Assembly: GCA_031257135.1 (NCBI GenBank)
Contig: JAIRPH010000059.1
Span: 1 to 18,307, forward strand
Direction: 5' to 3'
Length of the DNA stretch: 18,307 nucleotides
Origin: Spirochaetaceae bacterium
GTDB lineage: Bacteria > Spirochaetota > Spirochaetia > Treponematales > Breznakiellaceae
The notes under the pieces are model-generated. The model worked only from the letters and a program-made list of their open reading frames with translations. It was not told the DNA's origin and made no database searches. Positions within the stretch are counted from its first letter, which is position 1. Each line of letters begins with the position of its first letter. The translations under genes and the position numbers were made by a program. Positions 1 to 7,485 of the stretch are shown here, piece after piece.

Positions 1-987
1 ACGAATGTGGTAGCCCCGCTGGGGACCGCTCTTACCGACGAGCAAGCCCGGCTTTTGCGGCGGTGGGCTGAACGGGCTTATCTCGTCTTCGACGCTGACC
101 GGGCGGGACGAGACGCCGCTGTCCGGGGCATCCTGACCTGCCGGCGGAACGGATTGTCCTGCGCGGTGGTGGTTCCGGGCAAGGATACCGAGGCGTTTAA
201 AGACCCTGCGGATATTTTAAAAGAACTTGGGGCTGAGGTATTGCAGGGCTATGTAAAATGTTTTATGCTTGATTGTGAATATCTTATGTTCCATAGTAAA
301 TCTCTTTTTGACCTATCCAACGCTGAAGGCAAGACCAAGGCGGTAACGTATTTGTTTCCCTATTTGGAAACCCTTGATTCGGATGTTTCAAGGGAGACGG
401 CTATTGAACAGATTGCCGACGCCTTCGGGGTTGACCGGACGGCGATACGCAATGATTTTACTCGAAATTCACGGACCTATTCGGGAGGAAAAGGGGAGCG
501 CGAAGCTCTTAAAAGTCCAAAAACCGCGCGGATTAACGATGAGCTGTATATGCTTATCGCCGTGTCGCTGAATCAGCGGCTGTATCCCGGGCTTCGTACT
601 AAACTTTTGATCAAGGACGTAGAGGACCCGAGGGCTAAAGAGCTTTTTGAGGCTTTAGAAGCGTGCTATATCAACGACGAGTCGGGTATAGACGCGCTGT
701 TGGCTCGGATACGCTCGGAAGAGGTACGGAATTTTGTGGTTGAAACAGGGCGTTCAAAATATTTTTTAGCGAATCCCGAAAAACTGCTATGGGATGGCAT
801 ACAAAAATGTACCCGCCGGCGGCTTGAAAAAAGGCGTATCGAACTGATTACGGCGATTAACGCCGCCAAAAAGAACGCCAGTGAAACGAGGAATGATTTC
901 CATGAGGAAACTCGTTTGGAGGAACTCCTTGCTGAAAAAATGCATATTGATGCTGAATTACATCAGGGTAAGGAAGATAACGTATGA
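1..987 (+). CDS. dnaG: DNA primase, C-terminal part (5' end outside window)
   Basis: DnaG makes the RNA primers for DNA replication at the fork, working with the replicative helicase. The reading frame is open from base 1 (Thr-Asn-Val-Val-Ala-Pro-Leu-Gly), so the gene enters from the left and the GTG at base 7 is not its start. The visible part begins inside the TOPRIM catalytic domain: VVAPLGTALT is followed by the metal-binding motif FDADRAGRDAA (about residues 28-38 of the visible frame) and then by KDPADIL, all typical of bacterial primase. The remaining ~250 residues form the helical C-terminal region, which contacts DnaB and is poorly conserved. The N-terminal zinc-binding and RNA polymerase domains lie outside the window. 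The stop (985-987) overlaps the ATG of rpoD as ATGA, which implies translational coupling. Identification is firm from the TOPRIM motif and the neighbour. Confidence 0.96.
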   Translation, partial: TNVVAPLGTALTDEQARLLRRWAERAYLVFDADRAGRDAAVRGILTCRRNGLSCAVVVPGKDTEAFKDPADILKELGAEVLQGYVKCFMLDCEYLMFHSKSLFDLSNAEGKTKAVTYLFPYLETLDSDVSRETAIEQIADAFGVDRTAIRNDFTRNSRTYSGGKGEREALKSPKTARINDELYMLIAVSLNQRLYPGLRTKLLIKDVEDPRAKELFEALEACYINDESGIDALLARIRSEEVRNFVVETGRSKYFLANPEKLLWDGIQKCTRRRLEKRRIELITAINAAKKNASETRNDFHEETRLEELLAEKMHIDAELHQGKEDNV

Positions 988-2723
988 CTGATTTACAGCT
1001 TGATCCCGCTATTGCCAAACTGATCGCGTACGCAAAAGAAAAAAAGTCCCTGTCTTATGAGGAATTGTCCGATTATCTCCCAGAGCATATCGCCAATTCC
1101 GATAAAATCGAACAGGTTATGATTTTATTGGAGGAAAACAACGTCCAGCTTATTGAGGAAGACGCCTCCGCTGAAGATGAAGGGGACTCAGAAAACCGGA
1201 AACTTCCCGATTCCGAGAAGAAACGTCTGGTTTACAGCGAGAAAGAATCGTCCGTAGACGATCCTATCAGGCTCTATCTGCGGGAAATCGGTAGGGAAAA
1301 CCTGCTCACCGGGGAACAGGAAATCGAGCTTTCCAAGCAGATGGAGGAAGGGGAGCATATCATCAAAGGCGTGATAAAACGGTCCGGGATGATCATCCTC
1401 GAATTTTATCACATCGCTCAGAAAGCGTTTTCCAAAAAAGACCTCCGGGAAATGAATCTCACCAAAAAAGAGATCACCGAACACATGACCGAGCGCCGGC
1501 GGCTGAGTCAGTTTTATAAGGAAACTCTGCGGCTTATCTTAGGGGACCTCAAAAATTATATCGACCTCAAACGGCGGCTTATGAGCCGGGGGATGAATAT
1601 CTTCGAGGATCAGGAACTGCAAACCCTGCGGTCCCGCATTATGGAAGCCGTTGACGCCGCGGAAATTCATCCCGAAGAGATCGCCGAATTTTCCGAAAAG
1701 TTTATCCAAGCCGCGAAAAAAATTAAGCGGTATAAAAAAGAGCAGGAACGGATAGAAAAGCATCTGCGGGTCCGGTCGATCAAAGAACTGCGGGTTCTAG
1801 GCAGAAACCTCACGATAAAAGAGGAACGGGAACGTCTCGAAGCGGAGCTGAACCTTACCTCAGACGAAATCAAAGAGAAAATCCGGATCATTCAGGTTAC
1901 TGAAAAACGGCTCCGGCAGATGGAAGCCGAATTTGAAGAGTCTATCGAATGTATTAACCTCATGGCGAAGGAAATTAACCGAGGCAGAAACATGATGAAA
2001 AACGCCAAAGACCGGCTCATCAAGGCGAACCTGCGGCTGGTAGTATCTATCGCCAAGAAGTATACCAATCGGGGACTGCATTTTTTCGATCTGGTTCAAG
2101 AAGGCAACATCGGTCTTATCAAGGCGGTAGAAAAATTCGAGTACCAGAAGGGATTCAAATTTTCCACCTACGCCACCTGGTGGATTCGGCAAGCCATTAC
2201 CCGGTCGATTTCGGATCAGGCTCGGACGATACGGGTTCCGGTTCACATGATCGAGCAGATCAACAAGGTTGTCCGGGAATCCCGTCAGCTTATGCAGGTT
2301 CTCGGGCGAGAGCCTACAGACGAGGAAATCGCCGAGCGGCTCGGCTGGAATGCCCAGCGGGTAAAATCGGTTAAAAACGTCGCCCGAGAGCCGATAAGTT
2401 TAGAAACCCCTATCGGAGAAGAAGAAGATTCTCTCCTTGGGGATTTTATCGAAGACAAAGAAGTGGAAAATCCCGCGAGTCTCACCGCGTTTACCCTTCT
2501 TCAGGAACAGCTTTCAGCGGTACTGTCTACCCTGCCTGCCAGAGAGCAGGAGGTCCTCAGTATGCGGTTCGGTCTGAACGACGGCTATTCCCTAACGTTG
2601 GAAGAAGTGGGACTGTACTTTAACGTTACCAGAGAACGGATCAGGCAGATCGAAGCGAAAGCCCTCCGGCGTCTGCGGCACCCGAAACGGAGCCGCCGCT
2701 TAAAAGACTACTTGGACCATTGA
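984..2723 (+). CDS. rpoD: RNA polymerase major sigma factor (sigma-70, RpoD)
   Basis: This is the housekeeping sigma factor that directs RNA polymerase to -10/-35 promoters. The 579 residues show the full group 1 layout. Region 1.1 is at about residues 5-60, and region 1.2 is at about 90-125 (DDPIRLYLREIGR, LLTGEQEIELSK). A charged, helical non-conserved insert spans about 125-335. Region 2 follows at about 343-425, with NLRLVVSIAKKYTNRG, the -10-reading stretch YATWWIRQAITRSI and the RVPVHM motif. Region 3 is next, and region 4 (about 515-579) has the -35-binding helix-turn-helix ending VTRERIRQIEAKALRRLRHP. The -10 and -35 recognition helices are nearly identical to those of E. coli, so ordinary TTGACA/TATAAT promoters are expected. 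The ATG overlaps the dnaG stop by 4 bases. Neighbouring primase recalls the macromolecular synthesis operon, but rpsU is not between or after these genes. Confidence 0.98.
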   Translation: MTDLQLDPAIAKLIAYAKEKKSLSYEELSDYLPEHIANSDKIEQVMILLEENNVQLIEEDASAEDEGDSENRKLPDSEKKRLVYSEKESSVDDPIRLYLREIGRENLLTGEQEIELSKQMEEGEHIIKGVIKRSGMIILEFYHIAQKAFSKKDLREMNLTKKEITEHMTERRRLSQFYKETLRLILGDLKNYIDLKRRLMSRGMNIFEDQELQTLRSRIMEAVDAAEIHPEEIAEFSEKFIQAAKKIKRYKKEQERIEKHLRVRSIKELRVLGRNLTIKEERERLEAELNLTSDEIKEKIRIIQVTEKRLRQMEAEFEESIECINLMAKEINRGRNMMKNAKDRLIKANLRLVVSIAKKYTNRGLHFFDLVQEGNIGLIKAVEKFEYQKGFKFSTYATWWIRQAITRSISDQARTIRVPVHMIEQINKVVRESRQLMQVLGREPTDEEIAERLGWNAQRVKSVKNVAREPISLETPIGEEEDSLLGDFIEDKEVENPASLTAFTLLQEQLSAVLSTLPAREQEVLSMRFGLNDGYSLTLEEVGLYFNVTRERIRQIEAKALRRLRHPKRSRRLKDYLDH

Positions 2724-2733
2724 AGGGGAGGAT

Positions 2734-3582
2734 ATGGCGTTGCTAATGGAAGATGTTTTTGAGAAACTGCGGACCTTGCAGGATATACTTTCTCAAAAGA
2801 TAAAGCTGGAACAGGCGATTCAGGAAATCCCTAAAATTCTAGTTAATCAGGAGGAAATGCTCTCCCGGCTTAAACGGACGTTTATCGAGAAAAATCAGGA
2901 ATATGAAAAAGCCAAAACCTTGGAGTCAGAGTATCGGAATCTGCTTCTTGACGCGGAACGTTCCCGCGAAGGAGCTGAAAAGAATATGGATTCCATCAGC
3001 ACCCAGCGGGAGTACGAAGCCTTAGACAAAGAAATCCGGGACGCCTCCGAAAGAGAACAGCAGTACCGCAAGGAATTGCAACACCAAGAGCGGATTTTGT
3101 CTGACCTGAATGAGCAAATGAAGCAGAGCGCCGCGATCATTGAACAGCAGGAACAGGAACTTGCAGAACGCCGGGCTGGAATCGAGGCGGAAGTGGCGGA
3201 AAAAAAGGTTCAGGCGGAACAGCTTAAAGCCAGAGAAGATGCGGTGAAGCCCGGTCTTGACGAAGAGGCGCTCTTTAAGTTCGAGCGGATCATCCGAAAC
3301 AAAATGGGCAGAGGCATTGTGGCAATCAAAGGCGGAGTATGTATGGGCTGTCACATGATACTTCCGGTACAGTTCGCCAACATGGTCCGGCTTGGAGAGG
3401 AAATAGTCTTTTGTCCCTACTGTTCCCGTATTCTCTTCTATGAAGAATCCGAAGAAGGAACCGAATACTTTTTCGACGCCGACGACGCCGGAAGCCTTGC
3501 CGATCTGGACGAAGAGGAAGAAGAAGACTTTGAAGAAGAGGAAGAGGAGGACGATAAAGTACCGATTGACTATGACGAGTAA
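2734..3582 (+). CDS. Coiled-coil zinc-ribbon protein (DUF164/CT398-FlgZ-like) with acidic tail
   Basis: The 282-residue protein has three parts. Residues 1 to about 180 are almost entirely heptad-like charged sequence, predicted as a long antiparallel coiled coil. Residues about 195-240 form a C4 zinc ribbon with Cys203-x2-Cys206 (CMGCHM) and Cys227-x2-Cys230 (CPYCSR). The last ~35 residues are almost all Asp/Glu. The first two parts match the bacterial family with the C4-type zinc-ribbon domain (PF02591). In that family Helicobacter HP0958/FlgZ and Chlamydia CT398 bind sigma-54 and, for HP0958, a flagellin mRNA. No role has been shown here, and the position straight after rpoD only suggests a link to transcription or RNA. 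A good ribosome site (GGGGAGG, 2725-2731) precedes the ATG, 10 bases after the rpoD stop, so it is co-transcribed. The encoded acidic run is purine-rich on the coding strand. Confidence 0.88.
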   Translation: MALLMEDVFEKLRTLQDILSQKIKLEQAIQEIPKILVNQEEMLSRLKRTFIEKNQEYEKAKTLESEYRNLLLDAERSREGAEKNMDSISTQREYEALDKEIRDASEREQQYRKELQHQERILSDLNEQMKQSAAIIEQQEQELAERRAGIEAEVAEKKVQAEQLKAREDAVKPGLDEEALFKFERIIRNKMGRGIVAIKGGVCMGCHMILPVQFANMVRLGEEIVFCPYCSRILFYEESEEGTEYFFDADDAGSLADLDEEEEEDFEEEEEEDDKVPIDYDE

Positions 3583-3586
3583 TTTT

Positions 3587-3970
3587 GAGCGATGCATCGT
3601 GCCGCCGCGCCGCTCTTGAGAGCGGTGAGGAAAGTCCGGGCTCCGCAGGGCATGATGCCGGGTAACGCCCGGGCGGGTTTTAAACCCGACAGCAAGCGCA
3701 ACAGAAAGCAGACCGCCGTCCCGCTTGCGCGGGGCGGTAAGGGTGAAACGGCAGGGTAAGAGCCTACCGCGGAACCGGCGACGGTTCCGGCGCGGCAAGC
3801 CTCATCAGGAGCAAAGTCAAACGGCGGCGGAACTGCCCGTTTATGCCGCGGGTAGACTGCGTGGATCTGCGCCGTAAGGCGCAGACAAGATAGATGGCGG
3901 CAACTCAAGGTCCCTGAGCTTGAGGCTCAAAGGTCTTTGAGAACAGAACCCGGCTTATGATGCATCGCTT
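3587..3970 (+). ncRNA. rnpB: RNase P RNA, bacterial type A-like
   Basis: This is the catalytic RNA that removes 5' leaders from pre-tRNAs. The termini pair as helix P1: GCGATGCATC (3589-3598) with GATGCATCGC (3959-3968). P2 is GCCGCC (3601-3606) with GGCGGC (3896-3901). P3 is a short hairpin, CCGCTC-TTGA-GAGCGG (3610-3625). The P4 core strands are GGAAAGTCCGGGCTCC (3629-3644) and ACAGAACCCGGCTTA (3943-3957). Other universal pieces are CAACAGAAAGCAGACCGCC near 3700, GGGTGAAACGGCAGGGTAAGA near 3740 and AGATAGATGG just before P2'. P18 is a GTAA tetraloop hairpin at 3867-3884. Between P2' and P4' is an added long helix, P19 (3904-3941). The gene begins only a few bases after the upstream stop, and no convincing own promoter was seen, so it may be processed from the rpoD transcript. 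Exact ends are inferred from P1. Confidence 0.97.
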
Positions 3971-3980
3971 TTTTTCTTGA
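3959..3980 (+). terminator. Possible terminator formed by P1 of RNase P RNA plus T-tract
   Basis: The 3' strand of P1 (GATGCATCGC) is followed directly by TTTTTTT then CTTGA (3969 onward). The P1 helix with the U-run could release polymerase at the end of rnpB. However, the pairing partner is about 360 bases upstream, so this is not a classic local hairpin. Inference only. Confidence 0.4.
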
Positions 3981-3983
3981 TAT

Positions 3984-4026
3984 AAGGGTGTTACCCTTTG
4001 ACTTTTTATGATAAAACCGGTATACC
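3984..4026 (+). promoter_or_regulatory. Candidate promoter and inverted repeat before the TPR-mre operon
   Basis: A perfect 6-bp inverted repeat, AAGGGT-gtt-ACCCTT (3984-3998), touches a -35-like TTGACT (3998-4003). After exactly 17 bases comes a -10-like TATACC (4021-4026). This would place transcription start near 4033, just before the ATG at 4038. The repeat could be an operator or a small hairpin. The -10 box is imperfect, and the signal overlaps the alternative start codon at 4008, so this stays tentative. Confidence 0.35.
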
Positions 4027-5015
4027 TTAATAACACTATGACGAATACCTATTCCCGGTCTGGCTATGAGATACAGATTCATTGGAAACAGACCTTATAT
4101 ACGGCTCTTATAGCCATACTGATTATAGCCATAATTTCCCTGGGGTTTGTCTTCTTTAAAGACTGGAAAAAAAAGCTGGGGAATGAAAAACAGGACCTTG
4201 CCCAACTGTGGGAAGAAGCCGCCTATGACAAAGCCTTTTCCATAAGCGGAGAGATGCTGAACGGTAAGCCTATGGATCATTTCCTGTTGACGGTCCGGGG
4301 TTTTTCCGCGTATCAGCTCGCTATCGCTCAGATCAACAACTACGATACCCAATCTTATATTGATACCTGCATCTGGTCCCTCCGAAAAGCCCTGCTTGTC
4401 AAAAACGGCGCCGAAGACGGACGGCTTCAGTATGTGTTAGGAAAAGCCTACTACTACAAGGGTTTCGGCTATGCGGATTTGGCGGTGAAATTCCTTGAAG
4501 AAGCGAGAGACGCCTCCTATGCGGCTCCGGATATTCCCGAATATTTAGGGCTTGCCTATGCGTCGCTCCGGGATTACCGAAGCAGTGTAGCTTCTTTTTC
4601 CTTGGCGTTGAACCCCCTAGAGATTAGCCAGCCTCTTTCCGATGATACAAAGGATGTGATGTACCCTTCAGACTTGCTGTTTCTTGCTATTGCCCGTTCC
4701 TATATCGAGCTTAATGAGCTGGAGGCGGCTCACGCTTATCTCATGCGTTGCGTTGAAACTTCCAGAGATTCTAAGCGGATAATGGCCGCCCGTCTGCTGG
4801 TTGGGGAAATCTTGAGAAAACGCGGGGATACCAAAGGAGCGGAACGTCAGTATGCGGCTATTCTTACCGAAGGCGGCGAAAATGCGGAAGCCCATTATCA
4901 GTTGGGTGAAATCTACGCGGCAAATAACGATCCGACCAGAGCCAGAGCGGAATGGCGAAAAGCAATACGAATAGACCCAGCCCATAAACAGGCGCGAATA
5001 CGGCTTAATATGTAA
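4008..5015 (+). CDS. Membrane-anchored tetratricopeptide repeat protein
   Basis: The protein has 335 residues from the ATG at 4008. There is one membrane segment at about 29-51 (LYTALIAILIIAIISLGFVFF), followed by Lys-rich KDWKKK, so the N-terminus is probably cytoplasmic and the TPR part lies outside the membrane in the periplasm. TPR-like helix pairs are visible at about 140-170 (LQYVLGKAYYYKGF), 178-205, 220-255 (LFLAIARSYIELNELEAAHAYL) and 262-330, ending with the clear unit AHYQLGEIYAANNDPTRARAEWRKAIRIDP. TPRs are protein-binding scaffolds. Position 26 bases before mreB suggests a partner of the elongation machinery, but this is inference. The start is uncertain: ATG at 4008 has no close ribosome site, and ATG at 4038 (325 residues) fits the downstream promoter candidate but also lacks one. 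A matching TPR gene before mreB is recalled from other treponemes. Confidence 0.85.
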   Translation: MIKPVYLNNTMTNTYSRSGYEIQIHWKQTLYTALIAILIIAIISLGFVFFKDWKKKLGNEKQDLAQLWEEAAYDKAFSISGEMLNGKPMDHFLLTVRGFSAYQLAIAQINNYDTQSYIDTCIWSLRKALLVKNGAEDGRLQYVLGKAYYYKGFGYADLAVKFLEEARDASYAAPDIPEYLGLAYASLRDYRSSVASFSLALNPLEISQPLSDDTKDVMYPSDLLFLAIARSYIELNELEAAHAYLMRCVETSRDSKRIMAARLLVGEILRKRGDTKGAERQYAAILTEGGENAEAHYQLGEIYAANNDPTRARAEWRKAIRIDPAHKQARIRLNM

Positions 5016-5041
5016 GGGCAGGAACATGAAATGGAGGGAAT

Positions 5042-6076
5042 ATGTTTGGAAGTAATGCATCTGATATAGGCATCGATTTAGGGACTTGTAATACCCTTAT
5101 CTATATACAAGGCAAAGGCATTGTTTTAAATGAGCCTTCAGTAGTAGCCGTCGAACGGGGTACGAAACGGGTGGTAGCAGTCGGCGCGGACGCAAAACGG
5201 ATGCTCTGGAAAACCCCGGGAAATATTATCGCCATCAGACCCATGCGGGACGGCGTTATTGCGGACCTTGAATCCTGCGAGAAGATGATCCGGTTTTTCA
5301 TCTCTAAAGTCCTGCCGAGAGGTCCCTTTCGGGTGGTAAAGCCTCGGATGGTTATCGGGATTCCCTCGTGCATCACCGAAGTTGAACGCCGGGCGGTGGA
5401 AGAAAGCGCCTACAAAGCCGGCGCCCGGGATGTAATGGTTATCGAGGAAAGCCTTGCCGCGGCAATCGGGGCAGATATTCAGATATGGGAACCTATGGGA
5501 CACATGGTCTGCGACATCGGCGGAGGCACCACGGAAGTTTCGGTTATCTCTCTGGGAGGCATGGTTGTTACGAACGCGATCCGGCTCGGAGGCGATGAAT
5601 TCGACGAAGCGATTATCAAACAGGTCCGGAGCGTCCATAACCTTATCATCGGCGAGCAGACCGCGGAACGCCTCAAAATCGAAATCGGAAACGCCGCCCC
5701 GGATAAAACTATCGAGAAGGTTGAGATTAAGGGAACTGACGCCATTACCGGACTTCCCCGGCGGCTGGAAATTGATTCGGTTGAAGTCCGGGAAGCTCTC
5801 AAAGACCCGATTAATCAGATCATTGAAGTCATTAAGGCGACCCTGGGACAGACTCCCGCGGAATTGGCCGCGGATATCGTAGAACGAGGCATCGTAATGA
5901 CCGGCGGCGGGTCTTTGCTCAAAGGACTGCACAAGCTGGTGTCCAAAGAAACCGGAGTTCCGGTTATTATCGCGGAAAATCCTCTGGACTGCGTCGCCTT
6001 GGGAGCGGGAAAATACTTTGAATACGCCCGGAATTTCGATAATAACCGCAGTATTTACGACAGCCTGAACAACTAG
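5042..6076 (+). CDS. mreB: Rod shape-determining protein MreB (bacterial actin)
   Basis: MreB polymerises on the inner face of the cytoplasmic membrane and guides lateral wall synthesis. The 344-residue length is normal for the family. Nucleotide-binding motifs of the actin/Hsp70 fold are present: phosphate-1 IGIDLGTCNTLIY at about residues 9-20, phosphate-2 CDIGGGTTEVSVISLGG starting at Cys157, and the adenosine motif GIVMTGGGSLLKGL at about 283-296. EESLAAAIGA (about 135-145) and GGDEFDEAI are also classic MreB stretches. The ATG is preceded by a strong GGAGGG (5033-5038). The gene is followed one base later by mreC, so it belongs to the operon that runs to rodA. In spirochaetes MreB works alongside periplasmic flagella in setting cell shape; that last point is background, not visible here. 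Confidence 0.98.
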   Translation: MFGSNASDIGIDLGTCNTLIYIQGKGIVLNEPSVVAVERGTKRVVAVGADAKRMLWKTPGNIIAIRPMRDGVIADLESCEKMIRFFISKVLPRGPFRVVKPRMVIGIPSCITEVERRAVEESAYKAGARDVMVIEESLAAAIGADIQIWEPMGHMVCDIGGGTTEVSVISLGGMVVTNAIRLGGDEFDEAIIKQVRSVHNLIIGEQTAERLKIEIGNAAPDKTIEKVEIKGTDAITGLPRRLEIDSVEVREALKDPINQIIEVIKATLGQTPAELAADIVERGIVMTGGGSLLKGLHKLVSKETGVPVIIAENPLDCVALGAGKYFEYARNFDNNRSIYDSLNN

Positions 6077-6077
6077 G

Positions 6078-6989
6078 ATGCCGAGGATGGATGAGGGGAA
6101 AAAACAAAAAGAACACGCGGTTGCGGATGTCTATGTTTTTGTGGTACTCACCTTGCTTTCTTTTTTGATACTGTACTTTTCAAACAGCAGTTTCATCATA
6201 GATTTCAGGGACCTCGGTTTGTCCTTCTTTCTAGGGGTTCGTAATGGCATCCACGAGGTTTCTTCCTTTGTGTCCCGAACCGCGCTCTCCGTTCAGGAGC
6301 TTGCTAAACTCCGGGAAGAATACGCGGAATTGACCAGACGAGTAACCGAATACGAAAAACTGGAACGAAGTACCGCAGAAATACGGCAGGAAAACCGGCG
6401 GCTTCGGGAACAGCTCGGTTTTGCGGAGCGGCTTGAGTACAGCTCGATTGCCGCGGAGATTACCGGACGGGACCCGGACAACCTGTTTTCCGCATTTGTC
6501 ATCAACAAGGGAAGCAAAACAGGAATCAGGAAAGATATGCCGGTTATCGCCTATCAGAACGGCATCCAAGGCTTGGTAGGCAAGGTGATTCAAGTGGGAA
6601 TGTTTGAAAGCCTCGTGATGCCGGTGTATGACGGGAGTTCCTATATTCCCGCCAGACTTGCGGAATCCCGGTTTGAAGGAATCGTGGAAGGACAGGGCGG
6701 ACCTGAAGCGCCGTTGCTCATGCGGTTCGTCCAGAAGCGGGCAAGAGATGAAATCAGCGTCGGAGACGCGGTGATTACCAGCGGCATCGGCGGGCAAAAC
6801 AGCGTGTACGCTCCGGGGATAACCATAGGCAGAGTAAGCAATATCTTGTATCAGGAAAATGAGATTTCCATGAATGTAGAATTGGAAAGCGCGGTGGATT
6901 TTTCCCGGCTTGAGCATATATTCGTCATCGACGCTCATGCCGTACGCCAAACGGAACCGCCGCCGTCCCCAGAGGCTCCGAATGGCTAA
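6078..6989 (+). CDS. mreC: Rod shape-determining protein MreC
   Basis: MreC is the bitopic periplasmic scaffold that activates PBP2/RodA. The 303 residues show a single membrane segment at about 17-37 (VADVYVFVVLTLLSFLILYF). A coiled coil follows at about 70-115 (ELAKLREEYAELTRRVTEYEKLE, then IRQENRRLREQLGF). The paired beta domain runs from about 120 to 285, with the typical AEITGRDPDNLFSAFVINKGSKTGIRKDMPVI and later VGDAVITSGIGGQNSVYAPGITIG. A short Pro-rich tail ends the protein. Two starts are possible, ATG at 6078 (one base after the mreB stop) and ATG at 6087; neither has a separate strong ribosome site, and reinitiation from mreB is likely. The 3' end overlaps mreD by 8 bases. Confidence 0.96.
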   Translation: MPRMDEGKKQKEHAVADVYVFVVLTLLSFLILYFSNSSFIIDFRDLGLSFFLGVRNGIHEVSSFVSRTALSVQELAKLREEYAELTRRVTEYEKLERSTAEIRQENRRLREQLGFAERLEYSSIAAEITGRDPDNLFSAFVINKGSKTGIRKDMPVIAYQNGIQGLVGKVIQVGMFESLVMPVYDGSSYIPARLAESRFEGIVEGQGGPEAPLLMRFVQKRARDEISVGDAVITSGIGGQNSVYAPGITIGRVSNILYQENEISMNVELESAVDFSRLEHIFVIDAHAVRQTEPPPSPEAPNG

Positions 6990-7485
6990 GAATGTGTTAG
7001 GCGCGGTCGGATTCGCCCTGTTAGCGGCTATGCTTCAATCGACGCTCCTGCGCCGGCTTGCGGTATATCATGCGGTTCCCGATTTAGTTCTCGTGATCAT
7101 GGTATTTTCCGCGTATAACAACGGCACCATGACCGGACAACTGACGGGTTTTTTTTCCGGGTTTATGCTGGACTGTCTATCCGGCGCGCCTTTGGGACTG
7201 AATATGTTTATCCGCACCCTTATCGGCGCGCTTGCAGGGCTTATCAAAGGGGCGTTCTATCTGGACGCTATTTTTCTGCCGATGTTCCTCTGCGCCGGAG
7301 CGACCGGTCTCAAAGCTCTGCTCCTTTCGGGACTTCATCTGTTGTTTACCCAAGGGGTGCCGGCGTATCGTTTTGACGCGCCTATGGTATGGGTTGAGAT
7401 GGCTTTTAACACGTTTTCCGCGCCTTTTATATTTGCTTTTTTAAAGCTATTTAAATCACTGCTTATTGGAGAGAGGAAAATCTGA
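6982..7485 (+). CDS. mreD: Rod shape-determining protein MreD
   Basis: MreD is a small polytopic inner-membrane protein of the elongasome that balances MreC action on PBP2. I chose the ATG at 6982 (MAKNVLGAVGFALLAAML), which gives 167 residues. It fits the family length, starts at the first membrane helix and is preceded by AGAGG at 6971-6975. A longer in-frame opening to 6910 would only add a charged stretch inside mreC. About five hydrophobic helices are visible, including GFALLAAML, LVLVIMVFSAY, TGFFSGFMLDCLSGAPLG, the segment around LFIRTLIGALAGLI and a C-terminal one before FKSLLIGERKI. The FFSGFMLDCLSGAPLG stretch matches the conserved G-x-x-x-D core of MreD. The mreC overlap is 8 bases; the stop TGA shares its last base with the ATG of mrdA. 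Confidence 0.93.
   Translation: MAKNVLGAVGFALLAAMLQSTLLRRLAVYHAVPDLVLVIMVFSAYNNGTMTGQLTGFFSGFMLDCLSGAPLGLNMFIRTLIGALAGLIKGAFYLDAIFLPMFLCAGATGLKALLLSGLHLLFTQGVPAYRFDAPMVWVEMAFNTFSAPFIFAFLKLFKSLLIGERKI

Noticed and set aside
7..9. GTG at base 7 as a gene start
   Set aside because: The frame is open to base 1 and the residues before it continue the conserved primase sequence (TNVVAPLG), so it is internal.
3022..3798. 258-codon open frame on the - strand across the zinc-ribbon gene and rnpB
   Set aside because: It is antisense to a conserved coding gene and a structured RNA, has no recognisable domain, and its composition mirrors the opposite strand.
6910..6981. Upstream extension of mreD inside mreC
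   Set aside because: It adds a charged stretch that overlaps mreC; the ATG at 6982 has a ribosome site and begins at the first membrane helix.
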